In this document: piece by piece, positions 42,701 through 57,700 of the stretch
How positions within the stretch are numbered: the first letter of the stretch is position 1
Layout: the number at the start of each line of letters is the position of its first letter
NCBI GenBank assembly: GCA_964563755.1
Contig: CAZLYC010000008.1
Location: 1 to 64,000, forward strand
Length of the DNA: 64,000 nucleotides
Direction of reading: 5' to 3'
From: JABMQF01 sp964563755
GTDB taxonomy: Archaea > Nanobdellota > Nanobdellia > Woesearchaeales > UBA11576
The notes under the pieces: generated by a model
The model's input: the letters and a program-made list of their open reading frames with translations, nothing else
What the model was told of the DNA's origin: nothing
Databases searched by the model: none
Position numbers and translations under genes: made by a program

Positions 42701-45700
42701 ACTCTGCACAAGTTCGGCTTCGAAGTCTTTGACGCAGAGACAGGATATCCAGTAGAAAGCAATGTATATGGCACAGCCAAGGAATATCAGGTGGTCGTGC
42801 CGACAAGCAGGCAATACGTTGCGATGGTCAACAGGAATCCTAGATTATTCTTACCTGTAATGGGCTGTTCAGGTCCAACACCTCCATGCTCAGCATTCAA
42901 CAGTGATGCGACTAAATGCACTCAGGCAGGATGCACTTACGGACCCCCCGGCACTTGTGCAGGCACAGCCAATCCATGTTCATCATACACAGATATACCT
43001 TCTTGCGGTCAGAGAAGTTTCTATTGCTCATGGGGAAATGCATGTAGCGGAAATTTCTTCAATGATACTTCATGTCCTATGCCTCCGAAAGCGAATGCAT
43101 CTTTAGGCCCTCTTACTACAGGCACTATAAAACAAGTCGAGTTTAGATTGTCAACAGAGGATAGGACTCTCACCGGTTGCATCAAGGTCGAGGGCAATAC
43201 TACGCCGATAACTAATGTGAGCCTTGTCACGAGAATAGTTCCATATCTGGGTTTTGTCCCGTCAAGCAATGCTGACACAGGTAAGAATAATATGTCGAAC
43301 AGCAGCGTGCTGAACTTCGGCGATGCCAGATGCCCTGGAACAGGAAGGTTCGCATGGTATAATCTAACCTTGATGAATACGAATTATATGCTTATGTTCT
43401 ATGGCAGGAACGCCGCAGGGACAGAGTCTTTTGCTAATTTCCTAAACATAAACCTTGAGAGTGCAGGGACATACCAGCAGAACTTCACACTAAGGCCTCT
43501 CCAAGGAATATTCACGCAAGGGATATCACCTGACGAGCCTGCTGCGAATAGGGTCAAGATAAATCTGTTCAATTCAACAGGTCATCAGTACAATAATTTC
43601 TATGGCCACATCGACCTGGTCACAAGGACTGACAGGAATGGTAAGGTAATTTATGTCGTATCGACGAGCAACGCGTCATTCAGCGTTCCTTTGACTAATG
43701 ATACTTTGTGGGCAAAGCTGAACATACTGGGCATGGGTCCGCCGATAGAGAAGAATATTCCTCTAACACCCGCCACAACAGAGTTGAATATAACTATAGA
43801 TGATGGCGATGATTTTGGATTCAGGACAATGACTTCGAACAGCGCTTATCAGGCTGCAGACCTGAGCGCAAAGAACATCACGATTAGGATAATCGACGGC
43901 CAGGAGATGTGCGATGTCATCAACCCGCCGGAACAGTGTATACTAAAGGCGATGCCTGATGAGCAGTTTAATCCATTCAGCATACTGGTCTCAGGGAAGA
44001 TAAATCTCGAGATGACATTGCATGACTCGAATGTCACGCTGACGTATAGAGACTATGATATGTTCGCGGCAAGGCCGCCGTCAAACTCGGTCTTCGATGA
44101 GGCGCCAAGCACATCAGGACCTAACTCTACATGGCAGTTCGGAAGCTTCGCTCCTGCAGGTTCTTATGATGATGTGATAATAACCTTGCCTTATGATGAG
44201 TCATCGATAAATGAAGCGTATCCTATCAATATGAGCATACCTTATCTCTATGACGAGAGCATGAATACTGTCTGGAATAAGTCAGCAGGTGATACTGTCT
44301 CAACTTTAGGCTATGATTACAAGGAGAAACAAGAAGGAGACTATAATACTACGTACAGCGCATACTTGGGCCAGAACGGAGTCACCTGCAACGAGACTGA
44401 TAATAACATGAGCAGCACTTTGTGCTTCGTCAACAAGAGCAGCAACATGGTACACATGAGAGTTCCGCATTTCTCATTCATCGCGCCAGAGCTAACAGGA
44501 TATCCTTCAGGGGATTTCTTCCCTCCGAACATAACTTTTGTTCAGCAGGTACCTAACGATATAAGCACAGTGAACCTGTTCGGAAGGTCTCTAAACATAT
44601 CATACAACATAACTGATAATGTTGCTGTCAACAGTTCTTCAGTCGATTTGTATTACTGGACAAATAAGAGCTCTGGTTGTTATGTCATAACAAACGGCAC
44701 TCCTTCAGGATGCAGCTACGCGACCGCTAACCTTAAGTCTAACCTGTCTAGTGAATGGCTGTTCCGTCTTTTTGACAATAATGTCTATCCAGGAACGTAT
44801 AACTTCGACGAGAGGTCTATGGAGACCACGAGCAAGAGCTTCTTCACTATAACTAATGGAAACCAGCAGATGGCATTGCTGCTGTTCAACGTGTCTAACA
44901 CATCGAGATATAATATGTTCGAAGTGTACGCTAATTCGACTTCTGGAGCGGCAACTCTTGGAGTGTTTTATTGCAATACTTCATACAACAGGGCTCAGCA
45001 GCTGACAAGCTCTAACTGCAACCAGTTCGGAACAATATCCAGCACTCAGCAATACAATCACACGCACGGTCCTAATTCATATCACCATGTACTTAGCATG
45101 GCGATAAACACGACAACAGGTATGCTCGGAAGCGTAAAAGTAACTTCACTGGGTTTCTTCGCAGTCAGGATGATTAGCGGTACTGGTAGCTGGAACATAG
45201 CGTACATAACGAATAAAACAAGAGTTAACGGTACGATGACAAGGACTTACCCGACTGCATTCGCTGATTTCAGCGGAAGCATGGACGCGCACCTGCATCA
45301 GTTCACAGGCACAGAGCAATTGCAGTATTTTGTCTGCGCGAATGACACTTCAGGCAACCAGGCATACTCTTCGACAAGAAACGACTTACTAAACCTTTCA
45401 GGATTGCCTCCGACTTCAGCAGGAGTATATAGCCCAGGAAATGGGACATTTAGAGGTGATGTTGCCATAAATTACACCGCTGCAGAGTCTCCTAACAATT
45501 ATGCCCTGCAATATTATAATATCACGCTGATTCATCAGAACGGAACATTCGCTCAGGTAATAAATGGAAACAACAGTCTCAACCTGAGTTATCTGTGGAA
45601 CAGCAATTCAGCTGCAGACGGCAATTACTCTATAAGGGTACAGGCTTGCGACATAAACAACCTCTGCTCATATGGTTTCTCCGAGACATTCCTGATTGAC

Positions 45701-48700
45701 AACACTGCTCCGACAGTCACTCAGAACTCTCCTGCAGACGCTGCGATGCAGAATAAGGCGTTTATAATCAACACTACTTTCAACTGTTCAGCAACTGATG
45801 CTGTTGAGCTCGGAAATATTACTTTGTATATAACAAACAGCACTAACAGTTCTTTTGCGTCAAATAGCACTTACATGCTCACAGGAACAGGCATGAGTGT
45901 CGCATGGAGCCTTGACCTTCCGCTCGGCAATTATACTTGGAACTGCCTCGCGTATGATTATTCAGGAAACCTTGACTGGGGAGACAACAGGTCATTGAGC
46001 GTCATTTACATGGCTTCGCCGAACATGACTGTCTCGAAATCAGTTAATGCTTCGACTGTCAAGATAGGAGGTTCTCTAGGTTACACCATCAGTTACAACA
46101 ATACAGGTGGAGACGCGACAAACGCGACAATAATAGAATACTATTCTTCAAACGTAACGTATGTATCCGCATCACCTGCTCCGACATCTGGCAATAATAC
46201 CTGGCTTTTCCCGACAGTAGGTGCTGGCCAGTCAGGCACAGTGAATGTCACTGTTCGTGTCAACTATCCTCTCGGTAACGGAACACCAATCTTGAATAAT
46301 GTATCTCTTGATTATAAGAATGCTTCAAACGGGTCAATGCCGACAGTATATGCAGTATCAACATCGACCGCGATTGGAGACATATACGAGCTTGACGACA
46401 ATTACACTCTTGCAAGCTCGATAAATGTTTATGGTGTTCATCAGAATCACACATTCGAGCCTGCAGGGGACATTGACTGGTTCAAGTTCAGTGCTGTTGC
46501 GGGAGCGAAGTATGTATTGCGTACATATTCCCTGCCAGGCGGTTCAGGCATTGTGGGTTATAGCGACACTGCAATCACACTCTATGGTCAGAATGGAGTC
46601 ACTCAGTTAGATTATAACGATGATATAGTTCCATATTCAATAATAAGTTCAGAGATAACATGGATTGCCACGTCCACAGGAACTTATTATTTCAAGGTCG
46701 AAGAACTTGCGGGCGCGACAGGGTTTTATGAGGTTGCAGTCACCGAACTTCCTGCAATCAACGTATCTTTGGTCTATCCTACATCTGATATTTCTGTGCA
46801 GAAGAACAGCATGTTCAACTTCACTGTGAATGTTTCTTGCGGAGGCGTAGCTTGCGATAATATTTCAGTCTATCTCGATCCTGAGAAACAGCAGGAGCCA
46901 AAGAAGGCACTTGTGGCTGATGACTTACGTAACAATCTTGATTCTTTGGAAGATGGAGAGTATTATGATGTCATCATAAACTTAAAAGACGCTCCAGAGA
47001 GTGTTGCTCAGCAGGGCAAGGTCCAATCAGGAGGAGTAGGAATTTCTGCTTCAGCCAAACCGATTGTTGCGGATAATATGGAAAGCAGGAGGCAGGCAGT
47101 GAAGGAGAAGCAAGACAATTTGCTTGGCGGCCTCGGTTTCTCGACAGGAATGTCGACAATGGGAACTAAGAATTCAAATTTCGAGCTTGGAAGGAAATAC
47201 TCTGTGATTTCAGCATTATCTGGAAAGATAACAAAAGAAGGTCTTGAGCTGCTTAAGAACAATCCTGATATTGAAAGCGTCCAGTTGAGCAAAAAGTATA
47301 GCATAGCGCTTGACAGTTCAACTAAAGTTATACGCGCGAATGATACTTGGGCAAGGCAGTACAATGGATTCAATATGACTGGTGCAGGTCAGACTGTCTG
47401 CATAATAGACAGTGGTATCAATTATAGTCATTCTGATTTCGGTGGATACAGCACGTTCCCCAACAGCAAGGTTGTCGGCGGTTGGAATTTCTTCTACGAC
47501 ACAGCAGTACCTTCTGATGAGGGTGGAGTATGTAACGGTCACGGCTCACATGTCGCAGGCATAGTCGCTTCAGAGGACAGCACTTACAAGGGAGTTGCGC
47601 CTGATGCCAAGATAGTTATGATAAAATCTCTGGGAATATACGGCGGTGACTGCGTGGGAAGTGATATGGATATCATCGCAGGCATAGACTGGTGCATCAA
47701 TCACGCGCAGGAGTTGAACATAAGTATCATAAGCATGAGTATTGGAGACGGTACGCAGCATAATGCTGCATGTGACACTGAGTCAATGGCTCTGGCGGTC
47801 AATTACGCAAATTCATTAGGGATGACTGTCACAGTTGCTGCTGGAAATGAGGCTTACACTGCAGGAGTTTCAAGCCCTGCATGCGCGAGTGGCGTATTGG
47901 CTGTAGGAAATTCTGATGATTCGGATGTCCCTCACTCAAGCTCGAACAACGGAAACACTCTTAGTCTTTGGGCGCCAGGTACAGACATAACTGCGACATT
48001 GCGCACTGGAGGGCATATAAGTAAGTCAGGCACATCGATGGCAACACCTCATGTCGCGGGTGCTGCTGCAATCCTGAACCAATATTATACTATGCACGAT
48101 AATCTTGTCCTGCACAGCGCTCATATCAAGGAAGCATTGATATCTACAGGTCCTACAATAACGCATGACAGCGTGACGCGTCACAGGCTTGATGTATTGG
48201 ATGCTTTAGACTATCCGCTGTATAAGGGAACAGTGTCGAACACTACCGGAGCTGTGCCGTTCTACACGATAAACAACAATCCATATGTTGTTTCAATATC
48301 AGCCAACGGCTCGATGCAGTTTGTCTGGATGGTCAACGCGACAGGCAACTATTCGACCTACAGGTTCTTCGCATTTGTCAATGAGTCAGGAACTGCGTAT
48401 GGCTCAGAGGTAAGATCCGCAAACATCAATGTCACGATATCAGACAGTTCATATCCTGTGCTGACTCTACTGAGCCCAACAGTCACGCTTACTAACAATT
48501 CTCTTGTTAACTTCACTTTTGTCGTTGGAGATATGGTAGATACCACTCTGAACTGCTCACTGTATATTGACAGCGTGCTTAACCAGACCAATGCCTCTGT
48601 TGAAAGAGGTGTTGACACGACCATGATGAAGACCATGGCAAACGGTGCTCATCCATACAACATAACTTGCAGGGATGCTTACGGAAACCAGAACAGCACA

Positions 48701-51700
48701 GCAGGAAGCATAACTATAGATATGCTGCCCCCGAACACGACAAACGGCGGAGTCGTAAATGGTGATGTATATTCTGGGCAGGTCAATGTCACTTTCAACG
48801 CAACAGATGTCGGCCTTGCAGGTGTAAATTATACTAGTTATAGTGTTAATGCGGGAGCTTGGCAGAACGGAAGCTGGGTTGTTGTATCTGGAGAAGGTAA
48901 TAATACAGTATCATTCTATTCAGTTGATAATGCAGGCAACTTTGAGGCAGTCAAGAACGTATCTTTCAGTATAGACCTGACTGCTCCGCAGTATACTAAT
49001 TTCGGTTCATCAACATTGACAATTAACAGTAATGAGACTCTCTATGTGTGGGCTAACTGGTCAGAGTCGCATCCTGATTACTCTGTGCTTAAGCTAAATG
49101 GAAGCACAATCAACACGACAGCATACACTGACTTTGTAAACTTCAGCTGGTCTCCGAATCCGTCTCAGGCAGAGAAGAATTTCACGTTCTCGATATGGGC
49201 GAATGATTCAGTCGGAAGATATAACGAGACGTATAACATTTCAGTGCGTGTCAACGATGTATCTGCTCCAGCGATATATCTCTTGAGCCCGTCTAATGAT
49301 ACGCCAATCGGCACAAATTCAATAACTTTCAGCTACAATGCTTCTGATACTAGCATATCAAACTGCAGCTTGTATATCGATGGCGCTTTCAACAGGTCGA
49401 ACACAACAGTCACGCCTGACGCGTTATCAGCATTCGGTCCATTGGCTTTCAGCGATGGACAGCATAATTGGAGTGTCAGCTGTTATGACGGTTCAGCGAA
49501 CTTAGGTAGCTCATCAACTTATGTTTTCAGCATAGACACGTCAAATCCATTGGTCGCATTCTATGCGCCGACAGAGCTTTCTGGTTCTGTCATTGGTAGG
49601 GATTACCTGCTTGCAAATGTTAGCGCATCAGATCCTAATTTCGCAAACATGACTGCCTTTGTATACGGTGAATCTGGTCTCATAAACTCTTCGACAAGCA
49701 CCTTCGCGACATCATTGTTCAATTTCACAGGGCTTGGAAGCGGAATGTATTACATCAACGCGACAGCGTATGACTCTTTTGGTCACAGCAATCGTACTGA
49801 GACAAGGAACATATTGATAGACAGGACTGCTCCAGTGCTTTCGATAGTCAGCCCTGCGAACCAGACAGTTGTTAGCTCTCTTCTGGTAGACGTATCGATA
49901 GATGAGCCTCGTTTCGACAGTTTCGTGTTCGACCTTAACGGAACAAATTCTGTAATCTACGACTCTTCCTTAATATCAGCATTTAATTTCAACAATAACT
50001 CGCAGATAGGTGAGTCAGGAACCAATGCTGTTGATATATCTAAATTCGGCATGAATGGCACTTGCACAGGTATGGATGCAAGCTGCACCTACACTTCTTC
50101 GGGTGTGTATGGTGGTTCGATGTTGTTCGACGGCATAAATGACTATGTCCAGCTGCCTTTTGATACTAGTGCATTTACCAACAAATTCGCTCTTGAGGCT
50201 TGGGTCAATTCTAACAAGACTAACTCAGTATCTTATTATCAGGGAATAATAAGCAGCTGGCCTGGTGGAAGTGCTGGCGTTGTAGCGCTTATGGTTGGAT
50301 CAGTGAGGTCTGAGATAATCTGCGGAGTAAAGACAACTGTATCACAATATACTGTTACTTATCCAAGGAATCTGAACGTATGGGAGCATTATGTGTGCAC
50401 ATACAACAGCACAGACATTCTGCTTTACGTGAACAGTGTCCTGCGCAACTCTACTGCTGCTTCAGGCACTGTGACAGACAGCAACGCGAACTTCCAGATA
50501 GGACACGACTTCAATGACGCGAACATGGAGAGGTTCTTCAAGGGAATGATAGACGAGCCAAGGATATACAATAGGAGCCTTTCTGCTGAAGAGGTCGCTC
50601 TGCATTACCGCTCTGCATTCTCCAAGTACAACGCTACAAGATTCATTTTCAATGCCAATCTGACTGGGTTGACAAATTCTGATTACTCATATTATGGCTG
50701 GGCAAACGATACTTTAGGCAACTATGCCCAGACAGGCACGTATTTCATAACTTTAGATACAATAGCTCCGCAATATGTTGATTTCAACACCTCGACACTA
50801 GAGGTCAACGTCTCAAGCCCGCTCTACATATTCGCGAACTGGACAGATGTGAATCCTGCAAAAGCAGTCCTGAAATTGAACGGAACACCTATAAACACAA
50901 CAGACCTGTCCGGCTTTGTCAACTTCACTTGGATACCTTCTGTATCTGCTGGAGAGAAGAACTTCACGTTCTCGATATGGGCGAATGACAGCGCAGGAAG
51001 CTATAATGAGACGTATAATATCTCTGTTTTCGTCAGGGATGTCACGCCGCCGTCAGTTTACCTTATCAGCCCTGTCAACGAGACTATGACTAATAATAAT
51101 GTAGTCACGTTCAGCTATAATGTTTCTGATGTAAGCGTCAAGAACTGCAGCCTGTTCTTGAACGGCTCTATCAACCAGACAAATTATTCTCTTGCTCCTG
51201 ATGTGATTCTATCCTTCCTCCCTGTTTCTTTCATTGACGGCACTTATATGTGGAATATCCAGTGCTATGATGGTTCTGACAATCTTGGAGTTGGCTCTGC
51301 AAGAGTGCTTTATGTAGACTCAACACCTCCGCAGTACCTATCTAATCTCACTAACGGGACACAGGTCAACAGAGGAACACAGCTTAACATCAGCGCATCA
51401 TGGTTCGAGGTAAATACTGATGGCGCATTTGTAGTGCTGTACGTCAATGGTGTTTACAACTCATCACAGCCAGCATCGGCGCAGACAGACTTTATCTGGA
51501 CAGCTCCGTCAGCTCTTGCTGAACAGAGTTTCAACTTCAGTCTATGGATGAACGACTCGGCAACGAACAGCAACTCGACTATGAATATGACTGTTCTTGT
51601 TATTGACCAGCCGCCGAACATTAGCGGAGTCGCTATAGCGCCTACTACTGCATACACAAATAACACACTTAATTGCACAGGAACATACTCTGACCCTGAA

Positions 51701-54700
51701 TCTGACCCTGAATCTGGCAGCATTTGGAGATGGTTCAGGAATAATGACCTGATAAGTGGTCAAACTGCCCAGACTCTTGCGAGTACGTTCTTCAACAAGA
51801 CTCAGAACATCACGTGCGAATACACGCCGAGTGACGGACTCAAGAACGGAAGCGCGGTAAATGCTAGCATAATCATACAGAACTCATTGACTTCATTCGA
51901 CCATGCTCTTGTCAACTCAACAGTGCCTGAGAACTCAACATTCTTGTATGATATCAACTGTTCTGATACGGATGCGCTGGAAGGAGTAGACACTATATAT
52001 TATTATGACAACTCGACGCAGTGGAACATAAGCAGCAATGGACTGATAAACTGGAGCATGGGCTTCTTTGATTCTGGATATTATGTCTTCAACGTGACTT
52101 GCGGCGATGACACGGTCAATGTAAGCAGCTATTTCGCATTGAACGTCACGAACGTGAACAGGCTGCCGACTGTGACTGATGTGGCAATCGTGCCTTCTAT
52201 AGCATATACGAATGATACTCTTAACTGCACAGGCAATTACTCTGACCTTGATTTAGAGAGTGAAAACAGCTCTTGGGCATGGTTCAGGAACAACAACCTG
52301 ATAAGCGGCCAGGTTGCCCAGACTCTCGCAAGCGAGTATTTCAACAAGACGCAGAATATAACCTGCCAGTACACGCCTAATGATGGACTTGTCAATGGCC
52401 TGCCTGTCAACGCGAGCATAATCATACAGAACTCTCTGCCTTATTTCAATCACGCATTAGTCAATCAGACTCTGCCAGAGAACACCACTTTGTATTATGA
52501 CTTCAACTGTTCTGATGCTGATGAAGGCCAAGGCGACACAATAACATATTCAATTAATGATTCGACCAAGTTCAGCATAAACAGCTCAACTGGCGTTGTG
52601 ACCTGGACTCCTACAATAGATGATTCTGGTTTCTATTATTATAATGTGAGCTGCGGAGACGGTTCATATTCTGATTCAAGAGTGTGGACAGTCAACGTTA
52701 CAAACGTGCCTGTGCTGTTCTTCTCTGTCTCCAAGTCATTGATGACATCTGCAGTGGCATTGCCTGAATCCATTGTGTCTTTCAATATAACTATAGGTTT
52801 CAACAGAGATGGCAACCTTACGAATGTAAGTGTCAACGACATATATGATGATGAGTATCTGACTTTTAACGGGTCTTCTATACCTCCTATAGACCCGACT
52901 GATGACGGTAATATAGAATTCGGCCACATCGGCGGAATTGTTGCTGGAAGTTCTAGGACAATACTAATCAATTTCACTGCGAAGAACATAACATCACAGA
53001 CAAATAACACTGCAGCATTCTATATTGAATCCACAGAAGGCCTGAATGCGACAGCAAGCGATGTAGAGTCCGTAAGCATCCAGGATGCAGAGCTGACAGT
53101 AACTAAGATTGGATCCAAGCCGAGCGCAAAAGTTGGAGAGACGGTCATTTATACGTTGAACGTGACGAATACTGGCGGGCTTGAACTGCATAATATCACT
53201 GTGCGTGATGTTCTGCCGGATGGGTTGACTTATGTTTCTGGAAGCGCGTCCCCTTCAGCGACGCAATCTGGTCAGAACCTGACATGGACATTTGTTGAAT
53301 TGAACCTGAGCCAACCTACTAAGTTGATGACGTTCAACGCTACAGTAGATGGTGACGCAAGGTCAGTTTGCTCTGGTTTCATGTGTAACAACACAGTTAG
53401 CACGTCAGGAATGACTCCTCAGAACGTTACGATAACAGATTCACACATGTTTACTCTCCTTATGAATAACACTGCGCCGGTTATTAGTCCAATATCCATA
53501 AGACAGGTGACAGAAGAGGTACAAGGCACTTTCAACGCCACAGCATTTGTTACAGATGCGGACTCTGGCGATACTAAAACGCTTTATGTAGCAGATTACA
53601 CAACAAGTCAGGTTGTCTGCGCTGTCGCGGGTTCGAATATAACGATGACTCCTGCAGGTAACTTCACAGGAATAGCGAACTGCACAATACGCGCTTCAGA
53701 TTCTTATGATAACTCTTCGGATAGGTTGTTCTACATCAATGTAACTAATGTGAATGATGCTCCTACTATAGATAGTACACAGGTCACTGCAGCAACAGAA
53801 GATAGTGTGTATACTTATGATGTGGACGCTTCAGATATAGACCCCACTTCAGATGTGTTGGCATATAGCCTCACAGTCTATCCGACAAACATGGTGATAA
53901 ACAGCTCTACTGGTGTCATAACTTGGACTCCATTGAACAATCAGGTGGGTTCAGCTCTTGTGAACGTGACTGTTTCAGATGGCAATGGTGGATTCGCATA
54001 CCAGAATTTCACGATAAACGTAGCGAACAATCCGCCGACATTCAACTCGACTGATGTGGCGAGCGCAACAGAAGACAGCTTGTATTCTTATGATGTCAAT
54101 TCGACAGATGAAGGACAGGGAGGCACGTATTACTCATTGATAACATTCCCTGCTAACATGACAATCAACGCGACCAGCGGACTTATCAGATGGACACCTG
54201 AGAATTTCCAGGTAGGCTCTAACGCGGTCAACCTGTCTGTCAATGATACTAATGGAGCGGTTGTTTTCAAGAACTTCACGATAATCGTTGCGAACACGAA
54301 TGACGCGCCATTGCTTAACCTTTCAAATCCTGTTCCGAACATAACATTCGCAGAAGATACTTACAATGATTCAGTCGTGCTACTGGAGCATTTCTATGAT
54401 GTTGATGTAGGGGATGACTTGAATTTCACAGCTTCTCCTGCTTCAAATCTAACTATTACGATAAACAACCTGACTGGAAGGGTCAACGTGACCGCTTCTG
54501 GAAATTTCACGGGCAACAGGACAGTCAATTTCACTGCTTGGGATTCATATGGGGCAAGCGTCTCAGCAAATGCTGTGATTATAGTAACAAATACCAATGA
54601 CGCGCCGACCATAAACTCGACGCCAGTAACCTCTGCGTATGCAGGTGTGCTTTACAGTTATGATGTGAATGCTGTGGATATCGACCCTACAGCAGATGTC

Positions 54701-57700
54701 TTGACATTTGCATTGCAGATGAGTCCGTCAGGAATGACAATTAACAGTTCTACTGGAGTTATACAGTGGACGCCTATAGAGTCTCAGTACGGTCCGCGCA
54801 ACGTCTCTGTCAATGTCTCTGATGGCCTTGGCGGAAGGGCTGAGCAGAACTTCACGATAATAGTGAATGAGAGCATATCACCTGTGACGTCAGATAATTA
54901 CAGCTATGTCGGCTGGCTTGATTTCGTGCCTTGGATAAACATAAGTTGCACTGATGGCGGCAGCGGCTGCGCTAACATATACTTCAAGGTCAATGCTGGC
55001 TCTTATGTGCTGTACTCTGCTCCTGGGTTCAATATATCTACAGAAGGAAACAACACTCTGATGTATTATGGAGTGGACAACGCTAACAATAATGAGTCCG
55101 CTCACACAAGATATGTTCCTGTCGACCTGACTGCTCCGACAACATTGAATAATTATGATAACTTGTGGCATACTAGCGATTTCACGATAACGTTGAACTC
55201 ATCAGATGCGCTAAGCGGAGTATATGCTATCTATTATAACATAAACGGAACTGGTTTGAGGAATACAACTGCAAACGGTCAGCCGAACATAACTCTTGAG
55301 GGCGCAAACATAACTCTTGCTTATTACTCTGTTGACCTTGCAGGTAATGTGGAGTCTACAAACACATTGACTGGCATAAAGCTAGACAAGACAAATCCTG
55401 TGGCCAACATGTCTGCTATCACTGCTCCTGAGGATTCTCTCGTGCTGTTCAATGCCTCGAACTCTTCAGACAATATAGGAATAACAAATTATAGTTGGAA
55501 CTTCAATGATACTACAAATAATACTGCTTCAGGCATGATTGCAACTCACACTTATGCAACCCCTGGCGCATATACAGCAACGCTAACTGTATCTGATGCT
55601 TCAGGCAGGACAAACTCAACCACAATATCAGTCACGATAACAGACATCACATCACCAGCAGCAGACTTTACAGCAATTCCAAATCCGTCAAATGAAGATA
55701 GCAACGTGACTTTCAATGCATCATACTCAACTGATAATGGAATCATCTCAAGCTATGTCTGGGATTTCGATGCAAGCAATGGCATAGGCTCTGATGCGAC
55801 AGGAATTGTTACGACGCACAACTTCACTGCTCCTGGTATCTATAATGTGACATTGAACGTGACAGACAGTTACGGCAACTTTGATACTCAAGTCATTTCA
55901 GTCACTGTTAATGACGTAACAGCACCTCTCGCTGATGCAGGTTCTGACCTGATAGTGAATCTGACAGACATTGCAGGCATCATTGTCTCTTTCAATGGTT
56001 CAGGTTCAACTGACAATTCAGGAAGCATATCCTCATACAGGTGGGATTTCGACTTAGGCAATGGAATAACAACAGATGCTACCGGAGCAATGGCAAACCA
56101 CACATATACTATTCCGGGAACGTATACTGTAACTCTTAATGTGTCTGACGCTGCAAATAATATTGATACTGACACAATGAACGTTACTGTTATGGATAGG
56201 ATAGTGCCTACTGCTTTGATTTCAGGTGCTTCATCAATAAATATAGATGAAGATGTGCAGCACGTGTTCAATGGCTCAGGCTCGACTGATAATGTAGGAG
56301 TGACTAATTACACTTGGTATTTCAGCGACGGCCCAATCATGTATGGTTCTGTTGTCAACAGGACTTTTGCAACCCCTGGAAGCTATAATGTCACTCTTAA
56401 TGTGTCTGACGCAGTGAACAATACCGCTGTAGCTGTGCAGCAGATAACAGTATCTGATATAACGCCTCCTGTCGCGAACATAACTGGAAGCACAAACATA
56501 AATGAGGACACAAACGCGACTTTGAATGGCTCAGTATCTTATGATAATGTCGCAATCATAAGCTATGACTGGGATTTTGATTCCAGCGACGGATTGACTG
56601 TCCAGGCAACAGGAGCTGTTGTCACTCATAATTACACAGAACCTGGAATTTATACTGTAACTCTCACTGTTGATGACGCGGCAGGTAATGGTCCTGTCAG
56701 CGCAACATGGAACATAACTGTGAATGATATAACTCCGCCGATAGCAGATGCAGGAAACAATATAACTGCTGGCGTGAATACCCTTGTCAACTTTGATGGT
56801 TCAGGCTCAACTGACAACTCAGGAAACATAACATATTACTTCTGGCTCTTCGGAGATGGAAGTAATGCCTCTGGTGTCTCTGCAAGCCACAATTATACTT
56901 CAACAGGTCTGTTCAACGTCACGTTGTACGTCAATGACTCTGCAGGTAACGGTCCTACGAATGACACAATAGAAGTGAACATAACAGCTGGCGCTGATAC
57001 GACTTCTCCTGTCGCAGATATAGGATTTGTCACACTGAACATGAATGAGGATGTTTCTTACCAGTTCAACGGCTCCGCATCCACTGATAATTACGGTATC
57101 GTGCAGTATGTCTGGAATTTCAGCGATGGAACCGCTACAGTTGGTGGAGCTATGCCCTCGCACACATTCGCTGTTCCAGGTACATATAATGTGACTTTGA
57201 CTGTCTATGACGCTGCAGGCAACAACAATTCTGATTCGGGTATCGTGACTGTAAATGACACGACTGTTCCTGTTGCTCAGGCAGGTCTTGCATCTATAAT
57301 AATAGATGAGGATACTCAGACGACTTTCAACGCATCAGCGTCAACTGATAATGTAGGCATAACAAACTATGCTTGGATATTCAGCGACGGTACCAACATG
57401 ACCGGAGTCATGGTCAATAAGAGTTTCTCGGCTCCTGGAAGTTATAATGTTACCCTAAACGTCTCTGATGCTGCAGGCAATTCTGCTACTGATTTCATGA
57501 CAATAACTGTGTCTGACATAACAAATCCTGTTGCGGCGATAGTCGCAAATGATACATCTCTAAGCATAGGTCAATCTGTATTGCTTAACGGATCAGGCTC
57601 TTCAGATAATGTCGCAGTGACAAGCTACAGCTGGGACTTTGATTCAAGCAATGGCATAACATCTGATGCAGTCGGTGCTACTACAACGACCAGTTACGCT

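Noticed and set aside
42900..43280. Minus-strand and other-frame ORFs inside the giant gene
   Set aside because: They are short shadows of a strongly biased coding frame, with no ribosome sites or recognisable protein features.
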